DNA of 13,129 nt from JAABSX01 sp964480455 (GCA_964480455.1 CAYZQI010000138.1:1-13129); one strand, 5' to 3'; positions 1 to 5,948 are shown, counted from the first letter of the stretch. Translations and numbers: made by a program. The notes: generated from the sequence alone by a model not told the origin.

Positions 1-216
1 CTCTGGGCGTTTGAATATAACAAAAAACTTATCAACTAATTATTTACACTATCGAGAAGGTTTTACAAAATAAGAGGTCATTCATTAATCAACTGATTGC
101 AATATGAACGACCCCGTCCCTGAACTGTCAGGTTTTAGCTAAAAAGGTGCTTGGTGAGCAATTAGATTTTTTAAAGTCTGACGGGTTAAGATAAATAAAA
201 ATGCTTTGCGCTGTTT
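1..216. other. Non-coding region upstream of ispD
   Basis: No convincing coding sequence is visible here. Two inverted repeats stand out. One is an imperfect 10-bp dyad (76-85 with 104-113, one mismatch) that encloses a second small stem (87-90 with 95-98). The other is a 5-bp hairpin (119-123 with 128-132) followed by four T. They could be the 3' end or terminator of a gene lying left of the window, or leader structure for ispD. No TAnnTTTG promoter element is seen before ispD. Confidence 0.5.
76..136. repeat. Two adjacent inverted repeats upstream of ispD
   Basis: GGTCATTCAT at 76-85 pairs with ATGAACGACC at 104-113 with a single mismatch. Inside it, AATC at 87-90 pairs with GATT at 95-98 around a 4-base loop. 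Immediately after, CCTGA at 119-123 pairs with TCAGG at 128-132 and is followed by TTTT. The second hairpin resembles a weak terminator; the first has no T run. Their function is unknown. Confidence 0.35.
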
Positions 217-891
217 ATGAAAAAATATGCACTCATAGTAGCCGGAGGAAGTGGTACACGTATGGGCAGTGCCTTGCCAAAACAATTCCTCACTATCCAT
301 CAACTACCTATCTTGATGCACACCTTACATAGGTTTTATCAAGCAGATGCTTCCATTGAGATTATCTTGGTAATTGCAGAAGAAGTACAATCTACTTGGC
401 AGGCACTCGTAAAGCAATACAATTTTCAGGTATCTTTTCGCCTTGCAAAAGGCGGGCAAACCCGCACCGAATCGGTCAGAAATGGTTTAGCAGCTATTCC
501 TGACGAAGTCCCTAGCCTAGTGGCTATCCATGATGGTGTACGCCCTTGTATTCGCCCCGAAATCATACGCAAAAGCTATGAAGTAGCCCTCCAAAAAGGA
601 GCAGCCATCACCTCAGTAACACTCAAAGATTCTATCCGAGAGCAGGTAACAGGGCACACTCAAGCCCGCAACAGAGAGAACTACTATCTTGTGCAAACCC
701 CTCAGACTTTTCAGACAGCACTGATAAAGCAAGCCTATCAATACCTATCGCTAGAAAATATGACTGATGATGCAAGCGTAGCTGAAAAGGCAGGTTATCC
801 AGTTTATCTCATAGAAGGCGATTATCAAAATATCAAAGCCACTACGCCCGAAGACCTCAAAGTGCTTGAAGTTTTTTTAGAACCTATTTGA
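217..891 (+). CDS. ispD: 2-C-methyl-D-erythritol 4-phosphate cytidylyltransferase
   Basis: This enzyme of the non-mevalonate (MEP) isoprenoid pathway joins CTP and 2-C-methylerythritol 4-phosphate to give CDP-methylerythritol, in the cytosol. The 224-residue length is normal for bacterial IspD. The nucleotide-binding signature AGGSGTRMG is at residues 9-17, and its Arg15 and the following Lys22 (PKQF) match the catalytic Arg and Lys of the family. The metal- and substrate-binding stretch HDGVRP is at 105-110 (Asp106, Arg109). TPQTF at 161-165, TDDASV at 183-188 and NIKATTPEDL at 205-214 (Lys207) are also typical. The ATG at 217 puts the glycine-rich loop at the usual distance from the N-terminus. 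No other isoprenoid gene lies nearby. The downstream clpP has its own promoter, so ispD is probably transcribed alone. Confidence 0.96.
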   Translation: MKKYALIVAGGSGTRMGSALPKQFLTIHQLPILMHTLHRFYQADASIEIILVIAEEVQSTWQALVKQYNFQVSFRLAKGGQTRTESVRNGLAAIPDEVPSLVAIHDGVRPCIRPEIIRKSYEVALQKGAAITSVTLKDSIREQVTGHTQARNRENYYLVQTPQTFQTALIKQAYQYLSLENMTDDASVAEKAGYPVYLIEGDYQNIKATTPEDLKVLEVFLEPI

Positions 892-935
892 TTATCAACT
901 GTTAATAAGAAGTGGTTGTAGATCTCAATGATAAG

Positions 936-968
936 TTTGTGTTTTTCTGAAAAAAAATACTAGCTTTG
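936..968 (+). promoter_or_regulatory. Bacteroidota-type promoter for clpP
   Basis: TTTG at 936-939 and TAGCTTTG at 961-968 are separated by 21 bases. This matches the known Bacteroidota -33/-7 arrangement (TTTG or TTG, about 17-23 bases, TAnnTTTG). Transcription would begin near 972-975. That favours translation from the ATG at 1013 over the TTG at 986, which would leave a leader of only about a dozen bases. Confidence 0.65.
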
Positions 969-1012
969 GGTTTACTTACACAATTTTGAAAAGCATTGTA
1001 AAACCAAGATTT

Positions 1013-1642
1013 ATGAAGAACATGATTAGATTTGATGACGAAGAAGAAAATGATGATAACCCTGAAAATCCACTCAAGGAGGTAGCCGAAAGTCTGAGAG
1101 GTGGAGGGCTTTTCAACAAAAAATTTCTTGAAAAACGCCAGATATTTCTTTGGGGACCCGTAATGGACCCTTCTGCCAAAGATATTGTAAGCAGACTACT
1201 TTACCTAGAAGCCGAAAAACCTGGTGAAGATATTACCTTTTACATTAATAGCCCAGGGGGTATGGTTACGGCAGGTATGGCAATTTATGATACTATGATG
1301 CTTATTTCCTCTCCGGTTTCCACAGTGTGTATGGGCTTAGCTGCTTCTATGGGTTCTATTTTGCTCTCAGGAGGCGCAAAAGGTAAGCGATTTATCTACC
1401 CTAGTGCCGAAGTGATGATTCATCAGCCTAGTATTGGTGGGTTTATGCAAGGACGTGCCTCTGACCTAGAAATACAGGCACGCCAAATTAACAAAACCAA
1501 AGAAATGGGTGCTAGAATACTTGCCGAAAATTGTGGGCAAAGCTTTGAACGTGTGATGAAAGACTTTGACCGCGACTATTGGATGGATGCCAATGAATCG
1601 CTCAAATACGGAATTGTAGATGGTATCTTAGATAAAATCTAG
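1013..1642 (+). CDS. clpP: ClpP-family serine protease subunit, divergent paralogue with acidic N-terminus
   Basis: This is the proteolytic subunit of a Clp-type protease, which forms a cytosolic barrel fed by an AAA+ unfoldase. The catalytic triad is intact when counted from the ATG at 1013: Ser112 in GLAASMGS, His137 in MIHQP and Asp188 in DRDYW. The oligomer and substrate-groove stretches FYINSPGG (77-83) and QGRASDLEIQARQI (146-159) are typical. The protein is 209 residues, close to normal. Its N-terminus is unusual: after MKNMIRF comes an Asp/Glu-rich segment, then LRGGGLFNKKFLEKR, in place of the usual axial-loop sequence. No clpX or tig gene is adjacent, as would be common for the main clpP, so this is probably a second, stand-alone ClpP. 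A TTG at 986 in the same frame is a less likely start, and ATG 1022 is possible. The gene has a promoter before it and a terminator after it. Confidence 0.93.
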   Translation: MKNMIRFDDEEENDDNPENPLKEVAESLRGGGLFNKKFLEKRQIFLWGPVMDPSAKDIVSRLLYLEAEKPGEDITFYINSPGGMVTAGMAIYDTMMLISSPVSTVCMGLAASMGSILLSGGAKGKRFIYPSAEVMIHQPSIGGFMQGRASDLEIQARQINKTKEMGARILAENCGQSFERVMKDFDRDYWMDANESLKYGIVDGILDKI

Positions 1643-1683
1643 TAGTTCAAATACAGATTTTAAACGCAGCTCAACAACTCTAG

Positions 1684-1724
1684 AGAGTGCCTTCACGCTT
1701 CAAAATAAGGCACTCTTTACATTT
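1684..1724 (+). terminator. Intrinsic terminator after clpP
   Basis: A perfect 10-bp stem, AGAGTGCCTT at 1684-1693 with AAGGCACTCT at 1707-1716, has a 13-base loop and runs into a T-rich tail (TTACATTT). It lies 41 bases after the clpP stop codon and separates clpP from nuoK. Confidence 0.75.
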
Positions 1725-1774
1725 ATCTAATAGATTACGCTCGCCTTGAAGTAGCTCTACACAAAATTAATAAT

Positions 1775-1786
1775 TAGCAATTGCTA
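1775..1786. repeat. 12-bp perfect palindrome touching the nuoK start codon
   Basis: TAGCAATTGCTA reads identically on both strands, and its last A is the A of the nuoK ATG. It could be a protein-binding site or chance in AT-rich DNA. As RNA it could pair only weakly because no loop is available, but two transcripts could pair through it. Confidence 0.4.
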
Positions 1787-2091
1787 TGGTACCCATTGTA
1801 TATTATTTGTATTTATCGGCTTTTCTATTCTCCATTGGAATTGTGATAGTGATTATCAAACGCAACGTGATTGTGGTCTTGATGGGCATAGAACTTATCT
1901 TGAATGCTGCCAATATCAACCTAGTTGCTTTTAGCCAATATGACCCTACACGCCTACAAGGACAATTTTTTAGTTTGTTTGTAATGGTGATTGCTGCTGC
2001 CGAGGCAGCAGTAGCACTCGGAATTTTAATACAGATACACCAACACTTTAAGACTTCTAACCTAGATGAACTCAACAGCTTGAAAGGTTAG
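1786..2091 (+). CDS. nuoK: NADH-quinone oxidoreductase subunit K (complex I)
   Basis: NuoK is a small inner-membrane subunit of respiratory complex I (MrpC-like) and takes part in proton pumping. The protein is 101 residues, the normal length, with three hydrophobic segments at about 6-24, 28-49 and 61-84. The two functional membrane glutamates are present: Glu36 in GIELILNAANINLVAF and Glu73 in MVIAAAEAAVALG, matching Glu36 and Glu72 of the E. coli protein. What is odd is its setting. NuoK genes normally sit between nuoJ and nuoL in a long nuo operon, but here the neighbours are clpP (behind a terminator) and a YceI-family gene. It is therefore an orphan nuoK, either from a scattered nuo set or an extra copy. 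No clear TAnnTTTG promoter is visible before it. Confidence 0.95.
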   Translation: MVPIVYYLYLSAFLFSIGIVIVIIKRNVIVVLMGIELILNAANINLVAFSQYDPTRLQGQFFSLFVMVIAAAEAAVALGILIQIHQHFKTSNLDELNSLKG

Positions 2092-2166
2092 CCTTTGTTT
2101 GCACTTACCTCGCTGTTTATCAAATAAAAACCACTCCTTGCTAAACTACTAGCCGCCCACCTCAAA

Positions 2167-2182
2167 ATAAAGTTTACTTTAT
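2167..2182. repeat. 7-2-7 inverted repeat between nuoK and the YceI gene
   Basis: ATAAAGT at 2167-2173 and ACTTTAT at 2176-2182 are exact reverse complements around a 2-base centre. This has the shape of an operator for a dimeric regulator upstream of the YceI-family gene. The AT-rich background makes a chance match possible. The rest of 2092-2304 shows no gene and no good promoter motif. Confidence 0.25.
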
Positions 2183-2304
2183 AAATCAAATCATGACATC
2201 TGTAATCTGGTGCTTTGCTTTGAACGGAAATTTTTATCTCTATTGCGTTATTTAGCAAAAGAAATAAAACAGAGAAACCAAAACATTAAAAATAAAACAA
2301 GAAT

Positions 2305-2868
2305 ATGAATACTAGATTGATGAAGAGCATTTTACTTATTGGAGTAGTTGCCCTGAGTAGTTTTGTCATTCCTCCTACCAATGATGAATCATACCATACC
2401 CTCAAAGGTGAGGTGGGTTTACATTTTGACCTTATGGTGGGTAAAATGACTGCCAACACGAGCGAGGCAAAGTCTTCTCTTGATGTAAAATCTGATGCAG
2501 TTATTTTTAATATGAATGTAAAATCATTCCATTTTGATAACTCCATTTTAGAACAACAGTTCAAAGAGGTCTATATGGAAGCAGATAAATACCCTGTTAC
2601 TTCTTATGTGGGCAAAATCAAAAAAGGAATTAACTTTAATACTACAGCCCCACAAAAGCTAGAAGTAGAAGGAACATTGGCCATGCACGGCATAAGCAAA
2701 AAAAGAACTATTCCTGCTATTGTTACTGTAAAAGGCAATCAAATACAAGTTAAATCTGAATTTTTGGTCAATGCCTCAGACCACAACATAGACATACCCA
2801 CTGCTTTTTTTACAAGTGGCAAAGATGAGATTAAAGTAGCCCTTGATGTGATTTACGAAAAAAGATAA
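2305..2868 (+). CDS. Secreted YceI-family protein
   Basis: YceI-family proteins are periplasmic or extracellular lipocalin-like beta-barrels. Some members bind polyprenoids or other amphiphiles; the ligand here is unknown. The 187-residue product opens with a basic and then hydrophobic signal peptide (residues 1 to about 23, MKSILLIGVVALSS core), with no lipobox cysteine. The remainder fits one YceI domain: an N-terminal strand with HFDL (40-43), the family-typical stretch FHFDN...FKEVYMEADKYP, LAMHGISKKRTIPAIVTV (hallmark of the second half), and a closing FLVNASDHNIDIPTAFF segment. Met6 is an alternative start that would also leave a good signal peptide. It appears monocistronic, with a 213-bp gap before it and a strong terminator after it. 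Confidence 0.88.
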   Translation: MNTRLMKSILLIGVVALSSFVIPPTNDESYHTLKGEVGLHFDLMVGKMTANTSEAKSSLDVKSDAVIFNMNVKSFHFDNSILEQQFKEVYMEADKYPVTSYVGKIKKGINFNTTAPQKLEVEGTLAMHGISKKRTIPAIVTVKGNQIQVKSEFLVNASDHNIDIPTAFFTSGKDEIKVALDVIYEKR

Positions 2869-2921
2869 AAATATTTGCTAAACTATCTTTCATTGTGTGA
2901 TCGTTTGTTTGTTGGTGAACC

Positions 2922-2953
2922 AAACCGCCTTGCTTTGCAAGGTGGTTTTTTTT
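2922..2953 (+). terminator. Strong intrinsic terminator after the YceI gene
   Basis: A 12-bp stem (2922-2933 with 2937-2948, one G-U pair) has a 3-base loop and runs into eight T (2946-2953). It lies 53 bases past the YceI stop codon. The response regulator gene converges on it from the other side; on that strand the T tail is short, so bidirectional use is possible but less certain. Confidence 0.88.
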
Positions 2954-2985
2954 ATGCCTACTAACCACCTACCATTGAATACTTG

Positions 2986-3387
2986 CTAGTAAGTCGCTTC
3001 CAACTGTCTGATTTTATCCTGATTGAGTGGCTTAGAGATAAAGTCTTTTACCTCTTCATACATCAGTATTTTCTTGATTTCTCTCTCATAGATAGAACAA
3101 GAAAGCACCAATACTTGTATTTTTTTGAACTGCTCAAGTTTTAGCTTTTTAAACTCTTTCATAAAAGAAAATCCATCCATAACAGGCATATTCAAGTCCA
3201 AAAAAATAAAGTCGGGCAGCTCTGAGGGATTTGTGTTAGAAGTATTTTTTAGATACAATAAAGCATCTTTTGCATTTTGGTAAACAAGAGTTTGTGTAGT
3301 AAGCCTAAGTTCTTTTAAAAGGCGTGTGTGTATAAGGTTGTCTATTTCGTTGTCGTCAATTAACAATATTTTGGTATCTGTATTCAT
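2986..3387 (-). CDS. Single-domain response regulator (CheY-like receiver)
   Basis: This is a phosphorelay receiver with no output domain. At 133 residues it is essentially one receiver fold. All key residues are visible: the acidic pair Asp11-Asp12 (LLIDDN), the phosphoacceptor Asp64 in FIFLDLNMPVMDG, Ser96 at the Thr/Ser switch position (VLVLSCS) and Lys119 in FISKPL. It resembles the many stand-alone receivers of Cytophagales that are phosphorylated by hybrid kinases encoded elsewhere. No histidine kinase lies in this window, so its partner and output are unknown. It is divergent from the DUF1538 operon across 240-264 bp and convergent with the YceI gene. No TAnnTTTG element is seen on its strand upstream. 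Confidence 0.93.
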   Translation of the reverse strand: MNTDTKILLIDDNEIDNLIHTRLLKELRLTTQTLVYQNAKDALLYLKNTSNTNPSELPDFIFLDLNMPVMDGFSFMKEFKKLKLEQFKKIQVLVLSCSIYEREIKKILMYEEVKDFISKPLNQDKIRQLEATY

Positions 3388-3527
3388 GATAGTAACTTTT
3401 TAATTACAACTTTTTCAAAAATCAAGCAAAAAATTAAAATGCAATGTTAACAATAAATAATGGCTAAAAAACACGTAAAAATACCTATAAATAAGCTATT
3501 CTATTACAATTTATCATCAGGTTTTGA

Positions 3528-3535
3528 TATATTTG
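3528..3535 (+). promoter_or_regulatory. Probable -7 promoter element of the DUF1538-PII operon
   Basis: TATATTTG matches the Bacteroidota -7 consensus TAnnTTTG exactly. I see no TTTG or TTG at the usual distance upstream, so the -33 element is missing or degenerate and an activator may be needed. Transcription would start near 3540, right at the first arm of the leader hairpin, leaving a leader of about 110 bases to the ATG at 3652. Confidence 0.5.
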
Positions 3536-3542
3536 TTTGTCA

Positions 3543-3603
3543 GCTTTCAGCATACAATTCTTGATAGTAAGTATATCAAGAAAATAAGTTGAAAGCATTT
3601 TTT
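3543..3603 (+). promoter_or_regulatory. Nested hairpin plus T run in the DUF1538 operon leader
   Basis: The outer stem pairs GCTTTCAGC (3543-3551) with GTTGAAAGC (3588-3596), nine pairs with one G-U. The inner stem pairs TTCTTGATA (3558-3566) perfectly with TATCAAGAA (3574-3582) around a 7-base loop. The stems are separated by a 6 x 5 base internal loop. One base after the outer stem comes a run of six T (3598-3603). No plus-strand gene ends here, so this is not an ordinary 3' terminator. It could be an attenuator, a cis-regulatory RNA, a 5' stabilising hairpin, or a pair of DNA operators. Confidence 0.5.
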
Positions 3604-3651
3604 GATATTACTAATAAATAAGTACTTTTGGCACATCTTAAAGATGTTTAC

Positions 3652-4395
3652 ATGAAGCGATTAAAACCTATATTGGTCGTATTAAAAAAATTTCAAAGTG
3701 CCGTAACTGATTTAGTACCTATTTTTGTGGTAGTTGTGTTTTTTCAGGTAGTGGTACTTCAGCAGCCTTTTCCCAAAGTAGGTGAGATTATTTTTGGTAG
3801 CTTGTTGGTAGTAACTGGCTTAATGCTTTTTATTGAAGGTTTAGAGATGGGCTTGTTTCCCATAGGCGAAACTATGGCGTATGCCCTAGCGCGCAAAGGA
3901 AGTTTGGTTTGGTTGTTAATTTTTGCCTTTGCATTGGGCTTTTCTACCACAGTAGCCGAGCCTGCCCTCATTGCGGTATCTAAAGAAGCCGCACGCATTG
4001 CAGTAGATGCAGGACTACTAGAGTCTTCTAAACAGACACAGCAGTTGTATTCTTTGGGTTTGCGCCTGTCAGTAGCTTTTTCAGTAGGACTTTCTATGGT
4101 AATAGGCGTAATTAGAATCTTAAAAGGCTGGCCTATTTATTATCTTATCATTGGAGGTTACATCTTAGTGATGGTAATGACTATTTTTGCTCCCAAAGAA
4201 ATTATTGGTTTGGCATACGATGCAGGAGGAGTAACCACTTCTACCATCACAGTTCCACTGGTAACTGCTCTTGGGGTAGGGCTTGCCAATGTCATCAAAG
4301 GTCGTAGCCCTCTTTTAGATGGTTTTGGTTTGATTGCTTTTGCTTCTTTACTTCCTATGATATTCGTGATGGGCTATGGATTATTCTGGTTTTAG
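3652..4395 (+). CDS. DUF1538 family membrane protein, first copy
   Basis: This is an inner-membrane protein of a family without known function. At 247 residues it has about six or seven hydrophobic segments, roughly 21-36, 45-62, 84-106, 136-154, 161-179, 196-213 and 226-245. Conserved motifs shared with the next gene are GFSTTVAEP (96-104), the segment IFAPK (178-182), AYDAGGVTTSTITVP (188-202) and DGFGLIAFASL (223-233). The two glycine/threonine-rich motifs lie at hydrophobic boundaries and look like re-entrant or broken-helix elements of a transporter or channel. The acidic residues (Glu103, Asp190) are candidates for substrate or ion contact. A TTG at 3628 in frame would add eight residues; I prefer the ATG at 3652. 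It is the first gene of an operon with a second DUF1538 and a PII-like gene, which suggests PII-controlled transport. No substrate can be assigned. Confidence 0.9.
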   Translation: MKRLKPILVVLKKFQSAVTDLVPIFVVVVFFQVVVLQQPFPKVGEIIFGSLLVVTGLMLFIEGLEMGLFPIGETMAYALARKGSLVWLLIFAFALGFSTTVAEPALIAVSKEAARIAVDAGLLESSKQTQQLYSLGLRLSVAFSVGLSMVIGVIRILKGWPIYYLIIGGYILVMVMTIFAPKEIIGLAYDAGGVTTSTITVPLVTALGVGLANVIKGRSPLLDGFGLIAFASLLPMIFVMGYGLFWF

Positions 4396-4437
4396 TACGT
4401 CTTAAAAATTTTAAAATAATAATATAAATAGAACAAT

Positions 4438-5235
4438 ATGTATGATTTTTTAATAGGGTTTTTAAATACTTTGTTCTCTACTTTTCTTGATGTATTGCCT
4501 ATCATCTTGTTAATAGTTTTTTTTCAATTAGTGGTATTGCGGCAGCCTATACCTCAACTCAGGCGCGTCATTGTAGGTGGAATTTATGTAATATTAGGGT
4601 TAGCTCTTTTTTTACTAGGTTTAGAAAAAGCACTCTTTCCTTTGGGTGAGATTATGGCAACCCAACTTTCTGACCCTAGCTTTGTAGGAATTGACGCAAA
4701 CAAGCCTGCAGATTGGTGGAATTACTATTGGATTTATATTTTTGCTGCTTTGATAGGTTTTTCAACCACCATTGCCGAGCCTTCGCTCATTGCAGTAGCC
4801 ATCAAAGCAGATGAAGTTTCTACGGGCACTATTAGTCAATGGGGTCTGAGGCTTACAGTAGCAGCAGGTGTAGCCGTTGCACTCGCTGTTGGCACTTTTA
4901 GAATTGTAACAGGCACCCCACTTTATTTGTATATTTTGGTAGGGTATGTTATAGTGATTATACAAACCATTTTTGCGCCCAAAGACCTCATTCCCTTGGC
5001 TTATGACTCGGGAGGAGTAACCACTTCTACCGTAACTGTGCCCTTGGTTACGGCACTTGGGCTAGGACTTTCGGGGGCAGTGCCAGGCAGAAATCCTGCC
5101 ATTGATGGCTTTGGATTAATTGCTTTTGCTAGTTTATGTCCCATTATTTCGGTGCTTGGCTACGCACAGTTTATGGTCTGGAAAGCCAAGCTTGCAAAGA
5201 TAAGAAGACTAAGAAATATCAAAAAAAATAATTAA
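4438..5235 (+). CDS. DUF1538 family membrane protein, second copy
   Basis: This 265-residue paralogue of the preceding protein is collinear with it in the second half: AYDSGGVTTSTVTVP again falls at 188-202 and DGFGLIAFASL at 223-233. The first motif is GFSTTIAEP at 107-115, displaced by an inserted loop (about 78-98, with tryptophans and a tyrosine pair). That loop is absent from copy one. Conversely, copy one has a longer loop after the AEP motif. The protein also has a basic C-terminal tail (251-265, rich in Lys and Arg) that copy one lacks and that may face the cytosol. Two similar but distinct copies in tandem suggest a heterodimer or pseudo-dimer. It follows the first copy by 42 bp and ends one base before the PII gene, so the three genes are almost certainly co-transcribed. 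Confidence 0.9.
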   Translation: MYDFLIGFLNTLFSTFLDVLPIILLIVFFQLVVLRQPIPQLRRVIVGGIYVILGLALFLLGLEKALFPLGEIMATQLSDPSFVGIDANKPADWWNYYWIYIFAALIGFSTTIAEPSLIAVAIKADEVSTGTISQWGLRLTVAAGVAVALAVGTFRIVTGTPLYLYILVGYVIVIIQTIFAPKDLIPLAYDSGGVTTSTVTVPLVTALGLGLSGAVPGRNPAIDGFGLIAFASLCPIISVLGYAQFMVWKAKLAKIRRLRNIKKNN

Positions 5236-5236
5236 T

Positions 5237-5566
5237 ATGGTACAATTTCAAGTAATCATGGCTCTAGTGAAGCCACATATCACCGACCAAGTAGTAGATG
5301 CTGTCAAAAAAGCAGGGGCAACAGGGGCAACTGTAATCCCTGCGAGGGGAACAGGCATACACGAAGCAAAGACCTTTTTTGGACTTGCCATTGAAGATAA
5401 AACCGAGATTCTTATGTTTCTGGTAAAAGAAGATCTCGTTGCAACCTATCTTGAGGTCATCAAAAAAGCAGGTAAATTTGACCAACCTGGTACAGGCATT
5501 GCCTTTGCCCTTCCTGTTTCCCAAGTAGTGGGGCTAGAAAGTCAGATGAGTACGTCTGACAAGTAG
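5237..5566 (+). CDS. Divergent PII-family signalling protein
   Basis: PII proteins are cytosolic trimers that sense adenylate nucleotides and 2-oxoglutarate and bind membrane transporters or enzymes through a flexible T-loop. The 109-residue product keeps the PII framework: opening strand VQFQVIMALVKP (2-13), the helix-and-turn region DAVKKAGATGATVIPARGTG (21-40), KTEILMFLV (55-63) with a lysine where classical PII has Lys58, and an AGKF...GTGIAF B-loop (78-90). It differs from GlnB/GlnK in three ways. The T-loop is about five residues shorter and lacks the modifiable Tyr51 and the GRQKG segment. The B-loop is longer (KFDQPGTG). The C-terminal RIRTGE-type arginines are replaced by VVGLES. Ligand reading is therefore probably non-classical. 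The one-base gap to the DUF1538 gene points to a direct partnership, as in amtB-glnK. Confidence 0.85.
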   Translation: MVQFQVIMALVKPHITDQVVDAVKKAGATGATVIPARGTGIHEAKTFFGLAIEDKTEILMFLVKEDLVATYLEVIKKAGKFDQPGTGIAFALPVSQVVGLESQMSTSDK

Positions 5567-5948
5567 GCATTATCTGACTAGGTCAATAGATCATTATCCT
5601 GAAAGTATGTGAAAAATGAAACATATCATTGTATTTTTCAAACTTTCTAGAGATTATTTATCTGAAAAATTGGATAAGTGAACTTTAGTTATTTGCTTTG
5701 TGTGGAAACATTTGTCTAAAAAAATGATAAAGCTAAAAGTAAAGTAACTAGAAAAACCTACTCAAATCGCAGCTCTAAAAAGCAAGTAAAAGTAGGTTAA
5801 TTTTTAACACATAAACTCCATAAAAACGATAGACAAAATATATTATATAAATTAATAATTTTTGCTAATTAAACCCCTAAGCTACCCACTAAGAACTTAT
5901 CAGAAGTAGCTAAAAATAAGGAAAACAAACAAAAGATAATCTCAAATT
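5567..5948. other. AT-rich gap between the PII gene and cysH
   Basis: No convincing gene is present; the longest small ATG frame (5617 onward, 21 codons) has no family features. Visible structure consists of an AT-rich 8-bp inverted repeat (5610-5617 with 5633-5640), a terminator-like stem (5755-5803, listed separately), and a 6-bp stem before cysH (5880-5885 with 5906-5911). TAATTTTTG at 5856-5864 is one base too long to fit the -7 consensus and might still be the cysH promoter. I do not recognise a known riboswitch. Confidence 0.5.
5755..5803 (+). terminator. Weak terminator candidate after the DUF1538-PII operon
   Basis: AACCTACT (5755-5762) pairs perfectly with AGTAGGTT (5791-5798) and is followed by AATTTTT. 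The loop is long at 28 bases and the site is almost 190 bases beyond the PII stop codon, so termination is plausible but not compelling. Confidence 0.3.

Noticed and set aside
976..1179. Minus-strand frame of 67 codons across the start of clpP
   Set aside because: It is a serine-rich translation of the acidic GAA/GAT-rich N-terminus of clpP on the opposite strand and has no family features.
5541..5560. GTCAGA/TCTGAC inverted repeat as terminator of the PII gene
   Set aside because: It lies inside the coding sequence before the stop codon, has only six pairs and no T run follows.
5617..5682. 21-codon small open frame between the PII gene and cysH
   Set aside because: It is short, AT-rich, has no ribosome binding site or promoter and no recognisable features.
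5865..5948. SAM-type riboswitch before cysH
   Set aside because: Only one 6-bp stem (5880-5885 with 5906-5911) is present and I could not match the conserved core of any SAM riboswitch class.
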